A stretch of 64,000 nt of DNA from assembly GCA_026826555.1 (NCBI GenBank), contig JAKSZT010020895.1:967303-1031302 (forward strand), written 5' to 3'. Source of the stretch: Tolypeutes matacus. Lineage: Eukaryota; Chordata; Mammalia; Cingulata; Chlamyphoridae. Both the position numbers and the translations under genes were made by a program. The notes beneath the pieces were generated by a model. The model was not told the origin of the DNA and ran no database searches. It was given only the letters and a program-made list of their open reading frames with translations. Of this stretch, positions 36,307 through 48,800 are shown piece by piece (within the stretch, counting starts at the first letter, position 1; the number at the start of each line of letters is the position of its first letter).

Positions 36307-37714
36307 CATGAGGGAAACTTTGGAAGAATTAACTGGAGAAATAGAAGGCACTACAATTATAGTGGGGGACTTTAATAAACCATTATCACCATTAAAGAGA
36401 ACATCTCAATGAATGGTCAATAAACAAATGAATACTTTGAATAATACATTAGAAGATCTAGCTCTAACAGACATGTACAGAACATTACACCTAAAAACAT
36501 TTTTCTCATGTGCACATGGAACATTTTCAAGGATAAACCACATCCTAAGCCACAGAACAAGTCTCAACAAATTCAGAAAGACTGCAATTATACAAAGTAA
36601 TTCTGACCTCAATGGAATCAAGCTGGAAATCAGTAAGGGGCAGTGAACCAGATTAGACACAAAAATATGGAAATTAAACATCACACAATTAAACCGCTAG
36701 TACATTAACAGGGAAATTGCAAAAGAAATCAGTAACTATCTTGAAAAGAGTGAAAATGACGACACAGTTTCAAACCTAAGAGATGCAACAAGTATAGTGC
36801 TGAGAGGGAAATTTATAGCCATAAATGCCTACATTTAAAAAAAAAAAAGGTGTAAGAGTTAAAATCAAAGACTTAATCGCACATCTGGATGAACTAGAAA
36901 AAGAACAACAGAGGGGATTGTGGGAACATCGCCATTGGGTTAGGCAGATAAGGCTCAGTTCTCCCTAAATCAATGAAAAAAGATCCAAAGGCAGCCTTGG
37001 GGACCTGGTTTGGAGTACAGCAAACCCGGACATTATTTCACAATGCCCAGGAAAGTGAAGGAGAGAAAGATAAAACCAAAACAGCAAAAAGTGAGTTATT
37101 AAACCTCCCAGCTGCCAGGAAGGGCTCCTCTCCCTCACCCCTGAGATATTAAGTGAAGTGAAACTCTTGGCAAATTGCATCTAAGAGGGGAGCAAACATC
37201 TTCCTCCCTGACAGCTACTTTGGATATATATAGAATGGGAAGGTACTCTGATTCATTGTGGAGGGTACTGGAAAGATAAAAACAAAAGAAAACAGTGAGT
37301 TGCTCACCCATGTGGCTGGAAGCAGCACATATACCCTAACCTCAGGGCAAATAGCCTAGGTGGAGCTTCTGTTTCCCTACTCTGAAGGTGTGAAGGCAGA
37401 TTCCCTGGGAGGATGAGAGTTCTGGGAGGGTGGAAAATGGTTACTTCATGGTGAGTTTGGCCAGCTGAGCCCCCTTTGAATATCAGATTATCTATATTAA
37501 TAAAGAATATCAGAAGAGTCCCTGACTCATCAGGGAGAGGGGAGGGTGATCTCCTCAGGCAGGCTGTCATGCCCAGCTACCCAGGTATGAGATGAATTTG
37601 ATTAGAGAGGAAGCAGGGACAGGCACCTAATCAGCAGGCCTGAAAAAATGCAAGGAATCTAACCTGCCCGATGGAAAGGATTTGGATAGTCTTCTGAAAG
37701 GCTAACTAACCTAA

Positions 37715-37791
37715 GGAGACAGTTTGCCTCAGTAGAAGAATTACATTCTTTTGTATATGAGGTCTCTAGTTTGATTCCCAGCTCTTCTTAG
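37715..37791 (+). other. tRNA-like module within L1 5'UTR (copy B)
   Basis: Diverged counterpart of 33704-33778: ggagacagtttgcctcagta, atatgaggtctctagtttg and a B-box-like agtttgattcc, followed by the same gagaag-gatcca-gtaatcagg flank. The A box is weaker. Confidence 0.55.
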
Positions 37792-38219
37792 AGAAGTGAT
37801 CCACTGGGTAATCAGGCTTCCAGCTGAAACTTTACAACAGGGCACATATAGGCATTCTCTTATATTAACTTTTCTTGTATTTCATAATTTTTTAAAGGTT
37901 TCTTTACTTTATTTTCCTTACTTGACTCACTAAAACTTGGTTCAACACCTGCAGAGGGCAGGCAGCAGGGTGTTTGATTGACGAATACCAACAGACTGAG
38001 AAAATCTTTAGACGTCTAAGACGGAAGGCTGTTTTTGCATGTTTACTTTTGTTTTTCATATTTTTTTATATCTTTTTCCTTTTTAATAAATGACTTACTG
38101 CTGTATTGTTTCTTGCTTGTTGTGTTTCCACTTCCTTTGATTCCCCATTTGTTTTTGATTTTTTTGTGGTTACCAATTTTTTTCTATCTATGCTATTTCT
38201 TTTCTTTCCCACATTTTGC

Positions 38220-38880
38220 TTTTTTTTTGTAAGCAAATCAGTTATATTAATAAAGCATAAAATTTATCCAAAGTGTAGAATAATGGTATATGGCATAATT
38301 ACATAGTTGTGAATTCCTCACTTCAATCATTATTAAAGCATTTTTATTATTTTAATAATAATAAGCAAAAAACAGACAAACAAACAAAAAAGATAATTCC
38401 TCACCTGTCAATCTCTCCATTTGCCCTGCTGTACATAGCTGCTATTTCTGGCTATTTTTGAACAATTATTTATTTTTTTATTAAGTAGTTTTATTGAGAT
38501 ATATTCACATACCATATGATCCATCCTAAGTATATAATCAATGGCTTTTTTAGCTGTTAAAAAGTCCTTTATTATAAAACTGTAAAATAAATAGAAAAGT
38601 AGATTGAAAGAAATTACAAATTTTAAAAGAGAGTACAAGTCTAGGTTAGATTTAATATAATCATCTATAAAAAATAGATAGCATAGCAACGTCTGCAGTT
38701 TCCAACCACGGAGCAATAAACTTATGTTTTTACCTTGAGCTCCCTCCAGATCAATGTCCTGAAGCCTCCCACTCTGTGGGGTCCCAAAATAGTCCATTCA
38801 GGCAGGATCTTACCCCCACTCAGCAGTCCCTTGCAGGAGAGATGGTGAGCACCCTTATAAACTGATATCTTCTTGCCACT
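38220..38880 (-). mobile_element. Antisense L1 3'UTR and unknown piece nested in copy B
   Basis: 38220-38460 is the antisense of the L1 3'UTR seen at 13496-13735 (both give the protein-like string IARNSSYVQQGK in frame). 38465-38545 looks like a second L1 3' end (ttttattgagatatattcac). 38560-38880 is unassigned. After 38880 the T-rich 5'UTR of copy B resumes. Confidence 0.6.
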
Positions 38881-39474
38881 ACACTCCACATTTTTCTATT
38901 ATCTGTTTTCTGTTGTTGTTCTTTCACTGCACCTCTTTTTGTTTGGTCTTCCATTTTTCTTGTTTTTACTTCTCTCTCTCTCCATTTTTCACTGTTTTCT
39001 TTCCTTTTTGCTTTTTTCTTTCTCACATTTATTCTTTTCTTCTCTTCCATTCATTCTGGCCTTTGGAATCATCCTATATATTTTTTTCTCTCTTCTGTTT
39101 CTTTGTCCACTTTTTAAATCTTATTACTCTGTATTTCTTTCTTATGTTAATTATTCATTTTCCTAGGGCTTTTATGGTTCCTGTCCTACTTTTACTTTAA
39201 AATTATTACTATTCTTTTTCTCTAACTTCTTGTTCCCTTTCTCTGATCTTATTTTTTTTCCAATGTAACATAGAAAACAGCAAGGAAGCAGAATAAGAGG
39301 AATGAAGTGTCAAAGTGAAACCTTAACACATAAAAAATACAACAATTAAATAAAACCCTAGATTAAAGAGAGAACCTAACCAACCAAATGAATCCATCAA
39401 GATTAAAAGATGCTTATATTCCAATAAAAACTTACAAGCCATAACTAAGAAATAGGAAATCATGGCCAAGTTCA

Positions 39475-39921
39475 ATGAACAAACTAAAAACAAGGAAGAG
39501 ATGTAGAACATGGAATAACAAATCAGAGATGTCCAAGCAAATATCATCAATCAAACAAAATGAAGTGAAGGAAGTGATTAAGGATATTAGGAAGACATTG
39601 GGAGAACATACTGAAGAAATTGGAAACATACATACAAAGATAATAGATCTGATGGTGATGAATTTCAAAGTCCAAGAAATCAAAAATATCCTGGAAGCAT
39701 ATGACAGCAAATTTGAACAGGCAGAGGAAAGAATCAGCAATGTGGAAGACAGTAAATATGAAATCAAACAGAAAGTAGAACCAGTACATAAAAAGATAGG
39801 AAAAAAAACCCAGCAGAGACTTAGAGATTTGAATGACAGTATGAACTGTACAAACATATACATTATAGACATTCCAGAGGGAAAAGAGAAGGGAAAGGAA
39901 CAGGTGTTTTGGAGGAAATAA
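39475..39921 (+). pseudogene. L1 ORF1 relic (coiled coil and start of RRM)
   Basis: 148 open codons: a charged, heptad-like stretch (LGEHTEEIGNIHTKIIDL ... EQAEERISNVED) typical of the ORF1p coiled coil, then RDLNDSMNCTNIYIIDIPEG, the beginning of the RNA-binding domain. Full ORF1p is about 340 aa; here the frame ends early in the RRM. Normal ORF1p packages L1 RNA. Confidence 0.85.
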
Positions 39922-40350
39922 TGTCTGAAAATTGCCCAACTCTATTGAGAGGGGTGGATGTACATGTCTAGGAAACACAGCAGACCCCAAATTGTATAAA
40001 CTCTAACAGGCCTACTCCAAGATATATACTAGTCAAATTGTCCAATGCTCAGGACAAAAAAGAGTACTGAAAGCAGCAAGGGAAAAATGATCAATTACAT
40101 ATAAGGGAATCTCAATAATATTAAGTGCTGATTTCTTATCTGAAACCATGGAGGCAAGAAGGCAGTGGTATGGAATATTTAAAGTATTAAAAGAAAAAAA
40201 AAAAAAAAAAAAAAACTTCCAGGCCAAAATTCTCTATCCAACAAAGCTGGCATTAAAAAATGAGAGATATCCCAAGGAGAGTAGAAGAAAAACTAAAAAG
40301 ATAAAAAGAGAAATAAAAACAATATATAGCATACAAAAACCTAAAGAAAA

Positions 40351-40563
40351 TATGGGTAATGTAAGTAATTACTTGACAATAAAAACATTGAATGTTAATG
40401 GATTAAATTCAACAGTCAAGAGTCACAGATTGGCTGTATGGATGAGGAAATATGACCCATCTATATGCTGTCTACAAGAAACACACTTTAGACCCAAGGA
40501 TGCAAGAAGGCTAAAACTGAATGGTTACAAAACAATTATGCAAGCAAACAATAACCAAAATTA
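40351..40563 (+). pseudogene. L1 ORF2 endonuclease relic
   Basis: The open frame shows LNVNGLNS (metal-binding Asn) and CCLQETH (catalytic Glu), both kept, then stops at LQANNNQN-like text. The apurinic-type endonuclease nicks target DNA. The rest of ORF2 is frameshifted. Confidence 0.8.
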
Positions 40564-41395
40564 GCATAGTGGGAGTAGCTATACTAATATTGGACAAAAT
40601 AGACTTTAAATGAAAACTACTGCAAAAGACAAAGAAGGTTGCTATATATTAATAAAATGAGTAATCTATCAAGAAGAAAATACAATAATAAACATTTGTG
40701 CACCTAGCCAGATTTCCACAAAATATATGAGGCAAACAGTGGGAAAACTAAGTGGAGGAATAAATGGGGGGACTTTAATTCACCAATATCACCATTAGAC
40801 AGAGCATCTAGATATAGAATCAATAAATAAAAAAGACTTTCAATAATACATTAGAGGATCTGGACCTAATAGACATATACAGAACATTACACCCAAATAC
40901 AGTGGCATGGATATTCTTCTCAAGTGCACATGGACCATTCTCCATGACAGACTATATACAAAGCCACTGAACAACTCTCACTGAATTCAGAAAGATTGAA
41001 ATTATACAGAGTAATTTCTATGACCACAATGGAATGAAGCTGGAAATCAGTAAGGGCCAGAGAAGTAGATCAGGCACAAAGATATGGAAGTTAAGCAACA
41101 CACTGCTAGACAAACAGTGAGTCAAGGAGAAAATTGCAAAAGAAATCAGTAACAACCTTGAAATGAATGAAAATGACAACACAACATATCAAAACCTATG
41201 GTATGCAGCAAAAGATGTACTGAGAGGGAAATTCATAGTGAAAAATGCCTTTCTAAAAAAGAAGAATAAGCTAAAATGAAAGTCCTAACTGCACATCTGG
41301 AGGAATTAGGAAAAAAATAACAAGCTAACCACAAAGCAAGGAGAAAGATGGAAATAACAAAGATTAGAGCAGAGCTAAGTGAAGTTGAAAATAAT

Positions 41396-42378
41396 TTCAA
41401 TTGCTTTACTCCCAAGAGAAACTTCTTTTCTTCTGATTATCTTGATTTGTGTTTTGTTTTTATGTTGCCTATATAACTTTTTTTCTCTGTCTCTTCCCTT
41501 TCCTTGCCTCTACCTGCTTTTGACTGGAAGGAAAATTCTGGGAGGAGGGTCATCCCAGGTAGGACTTTCTCAAATCAGCATTCCGCAGCCAAATCAGGAC
41601 CAGGGACTCATAATAGCGGTGCACACCAGTTCTAAATGGCCCTGGCTACAGGGTCAAGAAAGGCATCAAAATCCTTTTTGTCAGCTCTCTCAAGCTGTAC
41701 TTTCTTGGCCTTCCCAGTATATTGTGCTCTTTGGTAAACTGCTCCTGGCAGCCCTAAGGAAGAAATGTGGCATTTCAGTCTCCAGTGGCTTTGCCCCCTG
41801 CTAGGGGTGTTGTTGAAACAATGGCCTCAGCAGTCCCTGTCTATTACCAGCTAAAAGAGTGGTTTTGAGGAAGGACACAGTGATCCCAACTCACAGATCA
41901 AAAGTTGTGGTAAGAAAAAAGTAAGTTAGGTAGACAAAAGTTTGCCCTATATTATGGATCCTTTTATTTGAGACTGGATTATCCACATAAACCCAGGACA
42001 AAGAATTTCATATACCCATTTGCTATGAATAACCATACATTTAGTTTGCCTGAGAGAATCCATGTTTAACCCTGATAACTCAGTATCCTGTCCAGTTAAG
42101 TGTTTTCACCAGATTAAGATTTCCCAATTATGATGATACAGAGAAGACCAGCATATATCTCCCTAATTATAAGTGAATCCTTTCTCTTTGTCCCGCTCAC
42201 TTCCTTTAGGCATAGAGAATGCTTCTTAATGCCAGTATACTGAGTACATCCAAAGTTGACATGATAATCCTACTTTAATATTCAATATTAATGGAAGACT
42301 CTATAACTAGATTCTTCAGACACATGGACTTTTGACTCTTCTAATTTGAAGAACAATGTCTGCTCATTAGCAGTTTCC
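41396..42378. other. Gene-free stretch after L1 copy B
   Basis: Sequence changes to a less AT-rich block (41520-41900) with a 141-codon open frame (41379-41804) that has no recognisable domain. It may be an LTR or another old repeat. Confidence 0.35.
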
Positions 42379-43258
42379 TCAGTGCATCTTCATATCTTTA
42401 TTTCTTAGACTGTATATGAGGGGATTCATGGTGGGTGGCACCACTGTATAGAACACTGACACCAGCAAGTAAAAGGCTGATGGAAATTTATATAAGCAAA
42501 TAATGCAGAAGACAGAAAGAGAGTCACAACAAGGAGGTGAGGCAGGCATGTGGAAAAAACTTTGGCCGTGCCTTCTCTGGATAGCATCCTCAGCACAGTG
42601 GAGAAGATGTTAATATAAGAAATATCAATGAACATAAAACAGGCAAAATCTAATACTAAGTTGAAACCAATGACTACTAATTCTCCATGGTTTTAAAAAC
42701 AGGCAAGGGAAAGGAGTTGAGGGACATCACAGAAAAATTGATGAGCAAAAAGAGACACACACATGGGTACTGAGAAGGTGGAAGCTGTGTGCAGAATTGC
42801 ATTGAGACTTCCACTGACCCAGAAAGAAGCAGCCATCTGCACACAGGCACCATTGTTCACGAAGATTTCATATTGGAGTGGGCGGCAGATGGCAACATAG
42901 CAGTCATAAGACATCACTGTGAGGAGAGCTACTTCTGTAGAGGCCAAGAAGAAGAAGAAAAATGCCTGTGAAATGCATCCCAGGATGAGATGGTGTTGTG
43001 ATTAGTCACAGAGTTAGCAATGGATTTGGAGACAGTGATGGAAATGAAGCAGAAATCCAGAAAGGACAGGTTCTTCAGGAAGTAGTACATGGGGGGTCTG
43101 TAATTGGTGATCTCTGGTGATGAGGGTGATGAGAGAAGATTCCCTAGTAGAGCTGCCAGGTATATTACCAAAAACAGTACAACCTGTAAAATCTGAATTT
43201 CCCAAACATCAGAAAAACCCATGAGGAATAATGTGGTCTCAGAGGTGAATTTGTCCAT
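42379..43258 (-). pseudogene. Olfactory receptor pseudogene, family 14-like
   Basis: On the - strand an almost full-length OR is recognisable from ATG (43258) to a stop (42379). It has the N-terminal FLMGFSDVWEIQILQ, TM3 VMSYDCYVAICRPLQY (R of the DRY-like motif changed to C), QFFCDVPQLL, FSTCLPHLLVV and an end PPTMNPLIYSLRN. Lesions: a pair of compensating shifts around 43140 and 43092; a shift near 42940; an in-frame TAA at 42693-42695; and a shift near 42490. Motifs such as FSDVW and FSTVL suggest family 14. It belongs to a different subfamily and the opposite strand to the 19.7-kb OR. Confidence 0.92.
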
Positions 43259-43560
43259 TTCTCTGGATATTTAATCAATTATTCCAAAAAATAATGTGAG
43301 AAACTTGAGACTGCAGTGAGGTTATTTACTGTTTTTCTAATTTGTGCAAATCCCCTTTCTTCAAGTCACCAGAAAATTTGAGACCATATGAGACTAACCA
43401 CACAAAGTTTTTGCTGAGGTAATTTAACCCCCATTTTCCACATTACACAGGAGACTGTAAAGGGATATCAATGCCAATCTGCAACCTTGAAATTTTATTT
43501 AGATAAAGGCCCAAAGTTCATTCCTTACTTAATTAAATTTGCAATATGTAGTGAAAAGGG

Positions 43561-43720
43561 GCATTGAGTTTGGAGCAGGCAGTCTAAGTACTATTTTCAG
43601 CCTATCCATTCACTAGCTTTGTGATCTGTGATAAATCATTTTAGTATCACTTTACTCAATTTATATTGTGAACTTTCTCACAGGACCATTATTCCAATTC
43701 AGTTAAATAATGTAGATAAT
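43561..43720 (+). mobile_element. MIR SINE
   Basis: Diverged MIR core in sense orientation: agtttggagcaggcagtct, cattcactagctttgtgatct, aatcattttagtatcacttt. MIRs are ancient mammalian tRNA-derived SINEs. Confidence 0.65.
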
Positions 43721-45737
43721 GACTAGCTTATTTCTTGGACAAAATGGGACCATCAAACAACATTCATTCTATTTATTACATCTTTCTGTCTTATGCCAGT
43801 AAATGGAAAAACTGTGAAAAATTTGAAATTAAGAAAAAAAAATTCCAAGTCCTGTTTATTGCACTGGGTTAACTTTTCTTTTTATTGTTTTTGAGCTATT
43901 TTACAATTCTGGAAGTTGTAGAAAACAATTATTAATGCAAATAATTATTTTCCAAGTAAATGAAAATTAATTGTGTTTGGTGTAATGCAAATGATTATTG
44001 TTTTCTACATGGATACATTTTACATCTATTGGAAAATTCATTCTGTCATTCTTTAGCTGCCCTTATATGTATGGTAATTTGATTTCTCTTCTGAATGAGT
44101 TCTAATATCTTGCTTGTTCCCTCATTAATTAATGAGTTAAATAAAATTGTTTGCATAGTTTTTAATATTTGCATAAGAGCTGTAATTTTGTCTTTTTGAA
44201 AATTATCATTTAATAACTGATATATAGTAATCTGTCATATTTAGACTCAGAATTTATGAAGGAACCTGAGCTATCTTATATAAATGCATTTAGGTAATTT
44301 ATTACAGGCATAGACAACAGAAATCTACCATATATTTTTTATCTTTTTCTTTTATTTTGTTTGATAAAACCTGACTATAACTTTAGTAGTCACTTTAATA
44401 AAGATCTGAATTATTTGAATCTTGCAGCAAAATATTTGCATCCATTTCCAATGCATTAGAAATTTTTACTTCCTCTGTGGGTTTACCAGTATTGCTGCTG
44501 TGACCTTTAGGGGGCTGGTACAGTAAATCACAAGTTATTAGCTAAATCTCCTACTTAATTACCTGGAGAAACAAACTCTCCATAATCTTAGCTGCTTGGC
44601 CAGATTTCCTTTTCCTCCTGGTATTCTTCCTGCTGCCCTTAGCCTTCACCACCCTTCCTGTTGTCACTCAGTGGGTTGCCCCATCATTTATATGGCTGAG
44701 AATAGTACATGGTCCCTATATTTTCCCACCAAATTTTTCACTTCTCACTGTCTTTTCTATTCCTTCCCTCTTGTCTTGGAGGAAGAGTGGCTTCTTCCTA
44801 ATTTCATCATATAACTAACTAGAATGTCAAGATTATGCAGAGCCTATATCACCTTATGCTTGAGCTACCTCAAATATCCAATATGAGTTGTCTCAAATTG
44901 GTGTGTAGTGCAATATTATACATTCATAGCACATGTTGAGGTTGTTTAATAAAACTTATTTAATTTAGATATTCTTATGTGTGACAGTCTATGCAGTGTC
45001 CCATTAGAAATGGGATTTGTCAGTATTTCTGTGTCCTAATCTGTTAATGTATCATTCAATGTATGAATGACTTTCCTTGAAGCATGTTACTGATTTTTTA
45101 TCTAATTTTTTTTCTTGTTCTTGATACTGTTTCTGCATCTGAGGTTTTGCTTTCTGATTTTCCCCTCTTTTCTACATTTTGAATAACATTTATATAATCA
45201 CACATAAGTTAGCAAAAATGTTTGTGCTCATTATTTATAACTGTGTGGGCTCTATAGGAGAAATACTGAAAGGTATTATTCTACAAGAAATTATTGCGTA
45301 TAATCATAAAATAACAAAAATGCAAAGCAATGTAGTGCGTGGCAAGCACAGACTTAGAAAATAAGTAGCATTCAGCTTTTCAGTGTCCATTCTATCTGGG
45401 GCAATATCTTTGCTAGTTCTTATCCCCCAAAAAACATTTTTATACAATCTATCATTTTCTTTGTATCATTCTAATTTTTGCCACCATATAATTCATATAT
45501 TCTGAAAGGGTGTTTAATGCCTTCTACCTTCCAGTTCGAGTCCCTCTATAAACACTCTGATACTTTCTGTCATCAAGCTTGCCAAACATGAAACAAATAA
45601 AAAATAAATATAGATTGTAAATGACCTTCTATTATCCAAGGTCAATGTAAGACTTCTCTGTAAGTCTCCTTGGAATTTACAACAAATGACTGCTTTTGAA
45701 GATTAGGATCTTCTCTTAGGCCCCCAAATCCTTAGGC
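43721..45737. other. Gene-free stretch
   Basis: No gene or nameable repeat seen. Confidence 0.4.
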
Positions 45738-45925
45738 CAGTGGTTCTCAAAGTGAGTTACAAGGCTCAGCAGCATCAGCAGCACCTAGGAACTTGTTAGA
45801 AAAGCAGAATCTTGCATAGGAACTCATAGCTAAAAAACAGAAGCCATAGGGTGAACATTATTGACATGCATTTTGACGATTTCTCCATGTGATTCTTATG
45901 CACACCAAACTTTTAAAAGCCACTG
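45738..45925 (+). mobile_element. MER5A-like hAT DNA transposon remnant
   Basis: Begins cagtggttctcaaagtg and ends ...aaaagccactg (inverted-repeat ends), with gcatcagcagcacctaggaa and atgtgattcttatgcac inside, in MER5A order. Flanks ccttaggc and ccttagaa look like a decayed 8-bp duplication, as expected of hAT elements. Non-autonomous, ancient. Confidence 0.85.
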
Positions 45926-47149
45926 CCTTAGAATATTCTGTTCTGTATTTAATTATTCATAAAATGTCTTTGATTTACAGGCAGCTTTTTGCATTTTATC
46001 TCTTAAAGTCAAGGGCATCCAAAATTATTTTTGGTTTTCTTCTGTTCTAGCTCTGAACTAACTCTCTTTTGGAGATTTCAGCATCAAAATTAGTTCTTAG
46101 CAATTACAAGTTAAATTCCAACTTTTCTTTAAAGATCCTGCATTTCCATGTTAGTGATTTAAAAAAAAAATGTTGTTCTACTATATTGTTTATTTAAAAT
46201 TATAATAGGCATATGAGTTGATGTTTATTAGACCAAATTAGAACAGGCAATATGTTCCTCAAAAGCCCTAAGGGAATTAAGGGGGATTTGATGTAAAAAT
46301 GTGGCAAAAGTAAAAAATAACCCTTGAAAGATGGGGACTAGTTTTGATGTGAAAAATGAAAGAAAAGGTCATGTAAGCCTGGAAAAAACAGTGGGAAAAA
46401 AGAAAAGCCTCAGTAGCCTGAAAGGTGTAGAGATAGAATTCTCTAGGAAAGACTCAAAAAACTTATCTGGGTAAGAGGGATGGGAGAGCAGAGGGCCACA
46501 AGCAATAGCCTAAGGGGTTTAGTTTTCACCCATCCAGATTGAGAGTAAAGGATGTTTCAGTATCTAAAGGTGGAAGGCATAATGGAAGTGGCATTTCCTA
46601 GAAATTAACTGTTCTTTGGAAATAAAGTTATTTGTGAGGCAGAGAATAAGGTCAAGATATTATTCTAATAGTATAGCTATTTTATAAAAGGAGACATGGA
46701 ATGAGTGGTCTCAATAGATATCAAAGAGAAAGAAAAGACAAAAAATAACTTATGGAAACTAAAGAGAATGGATGGAAGGATTTAATGTATTATAATGTAT
46801 TATTGAATGAATGAAAATGTAATAAAGGTTAGAGTAAAATTCTAGATAAATAGGCATGGTTATAAATATTCCCAATTTTGCTTCCAAACTGGGATGGAGG
46901 TAGAATGTGCTTGTCTGTGTAGCTTCTTACCTCTTCCCCTTTTTCACCCCGGCTCACCTTTTCCAGGCTGGACCATGTCCTAAACACCAACATTACACCT
47001 TTCTGCTAATTAGGGCTTCAAAGAGGTATTCTCAAACTCTGCAAGACTGTCTTCTGACATCAGAGAGGATGAACAACATTATACTTCTCAAAATAACTTG
47101 TTTATGTAGACTTTATCTTTAATTATGAAATACAATTAAACATTATAGG
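45926..47149. other. Gene-free stretch
   Basis: No gene or nameable repeat seen. Confidence 0.4.
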
Positions 47150-47255
47150 GAGTGGAGGTAGTTCACTGGTTGAGCTCCTGCTTCCCATGTATGAGGTCCT
47201 GGGTTCAAAGCTGTTATCTCAGAAAACAAACAAACAAACAAACAAAAAAACACCA
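47150..47255 (+). mobile_element. tRNA-derived SINE monomer
   Basis: ggaggtagttcactggttga (A box region), catgtatgaggtcctgggtt and gggttcaaagc (B box), then a (CAAA)n tail. Same tRNA-Ala-like head as 18683-18869. Confidence 0.8.
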
Positions 47256-47726
47256 TTGTGACTGGATTTAACAAAATTCTTGCATCACTGTTAGTCTGTT
47301 AGATATAGTTTATAGGAAAGAAAAAAAATTATCTTTTCACCTGTGGAACCCCAGCTGACTTCACATGGGGTGACTCAACCAGTCTTTGATGCCTGGGCTC
47401 AGAATAGAGCTGTGCTTGCCTCTCTTCCCTTCCCTGGAGCTGCCACTGGCAGGAAGACCCCAGACCGTGTTTGTGAAAACAATGGTGAAACAGTAGTCCA
47501 TCTCTGACCAACTCAATATATTAAGAAAATTTCATTATTATATGGATTTATGTAATCAGTTAAAGCACATCAAAGTCAAAATGAGTGTTGTTATGTTTTT
47601 TATATGTTGATATGCCTCTGAAAGTTCTCTAGGCCATCAGATAATTTTGCTTTTGAGCCACTGACTTCTTGTGTTTTAAATAATCAAAGGGATATGTATA
47701 TGGATCAAATCCAGCAAAGCTTTTTT
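47256..47726. other. Gene-free stretch
   Basis: No gene seen; the 60-codon open frame at 47329-47511 (-) is domain-free. Confidence 0.4.
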
Positions 47727-47960
47727 TTTTTCATATATATTTTAAAAGATGCTTAGATTACATAAATGTTACACAAAAATTACAGGGATTCCCATGATCT
47801 CCACCTCCCATACCTCCCATGACATCTTGCATAAACATTTTTCATTAGTGTGGCACATCACCTGCAATGGATATATGCATCCTGGGGCTTTGCCACTAAG
47901 CATAGACCACGTTCACATTGTAGACCACACTCTCTCCCACACAGTTCTGCATCGTATATG
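47727..47960 (-). mobile_element. Family X, short 3' copy
   Basis: Antisense X end with a T run as tail, gcttagattacataaatgtt, ggattcccatgat, attagtgtggcacat. An aaagc plus T-run motif occurs at both edges (about 47716 and 47963), consistent with a target duplication. Only about 230 bases, so 5'-truncated. Confidence 0.7.
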
Positions 47961-48284
47961 GGAAAGCTTTTTTAACATGAGGATGTATCCAGATGCTTAT
48001 CCAGTACACCAAGATCTCCAGTCTAATCGTTCCAAGTACAACACATTGTTGTTTTATTTATTTTAGAATAAGAGAAGCTGAGAAGGTATATCCTTTGATG
48101 GTACAATCAAAGGCAGGAAAAATTCACAACTTGAGAAATACGCTAGTGAGAAAGTGACAGATCTGACTAATCACCCTGTAAAAGTCATATTCTATGATAT
48201 TCTCATGCATTCTTTAATATAATTTACAACTATGCTCAAAACCACCCATGATCTTCCCATTATGCAGAGGTATCTGACCTGTAG

Positions 48285-48400
48285 AGACCTTAAGGAATTA
48301 GCTCAGGTCACATAGTAGATGCATGGTTGAGTCAAGATTTGAACCCAGCAAGCCTCATTCTATGAATAAACCCCAAAATTTTCATCACTATGCCAGAATG
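48285..48400 (-). mobile_element. MIR SINE
   Basis: Antisense MIR core: agctcaggtcacatagtaga, gatttgaacccagcaagcc. Confidence 0.7.
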
Positions 48401-48719
48401 TCTGTTACAATTGTATGGACTGAGACACACTGAGCTGTATCTCTGGATAGGATCATAAAGAGCAATTGCGGAGGTTACACATTGACCCTCCCCTCCCCAG
48501 CATGGTGCTTCTCCTTGTTTAGCAGACCTCAAGTCCCGATGTTTCTTTATTGCTCTAGTGGATGGGATACACAAAATTCCAGCAGCTGGCAAAAAGGTGG
48601 CACTGTGGTCGCCCCTCCTTTCTCTTCTTGTGAGTTTCCAGAGGATAAGCTAAGAGCTAATGTCCATTCCACTCTTACATTGTCTGCCTTACTCATGCTA
48701 CCTCTTCTGAGCTTAACAG

Positions 48720-48800
48720 CAGACTTAATATCCCCATTTAAAGATGAGAAAATGAATACTTACACCATTGGAGACATCTGACTAGAGTTGCAAAGGAAAG
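48720..48800 (-). mobile_element. MIR-like fragment
   Basis: Antisense MIR 3' part: taatatccccatttaaagat, gagaaaatgaat. Weak. Confidence 0.45.

Larger units (their letters stand above)
33100..36915 (+). mobile_element. L1 copy A: 5'UTR, ORF1, ORF2 endonuclease; 3'-truncated
   Basis: Begins with L1 5'UTR (ggacttccagggagatgac, then ctctctcacac), carries a tRNA-like module (33704-33778) and a long T-rich 3' half (33860-34460), then ORF1 (about 34640-35540) and the ORF2 endonuclease (about 35690-36900). ORF1 and ORF2 are riddled with stops. It is split by family X at 36012-36306 and ends near 36915 in the endonuclease/RT linker (gcacatctggatgaactag), where copy B's 5'UTR begins. It lies head to head with the 27.97-32.8-kb L1. 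Confidence 0.85.
36916..41395 (+). mobile_element. L1 copy B: 5'UTR, ORF1, endonuclease; 3'-truncated
   Basis: Starts with another L1 5'UTR (gaggggattgtgggaac), then a tRNA-like module (37715-37791), a T-rich 3' part broken by a nested insertion (38220-38880), ORF1 (about 39440-39950) and the ORF2 endonuclease (about 40360-41050). It stops near 41395 in the same ORF2 region where copy A stops (gcacatctggaggaattag), plus about 90 bases. No 3'UTR or A tail follows. It could be nested in copy A, but the missing part of A is not found after it. Confidence 0.85.

Noticed and set aside
38408..38797. 129-codon - strand open frame
   Set aside because: It is L1 3'UTR read in frame (same string as 13496-13735), not a gene.
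41379..41804. 141-codon + strand open frame starting in L1
   Set aside because: Crosses the L1 boundary into unassigned sequence and has no known domain; hydrophobic run is T-rich low complexity.
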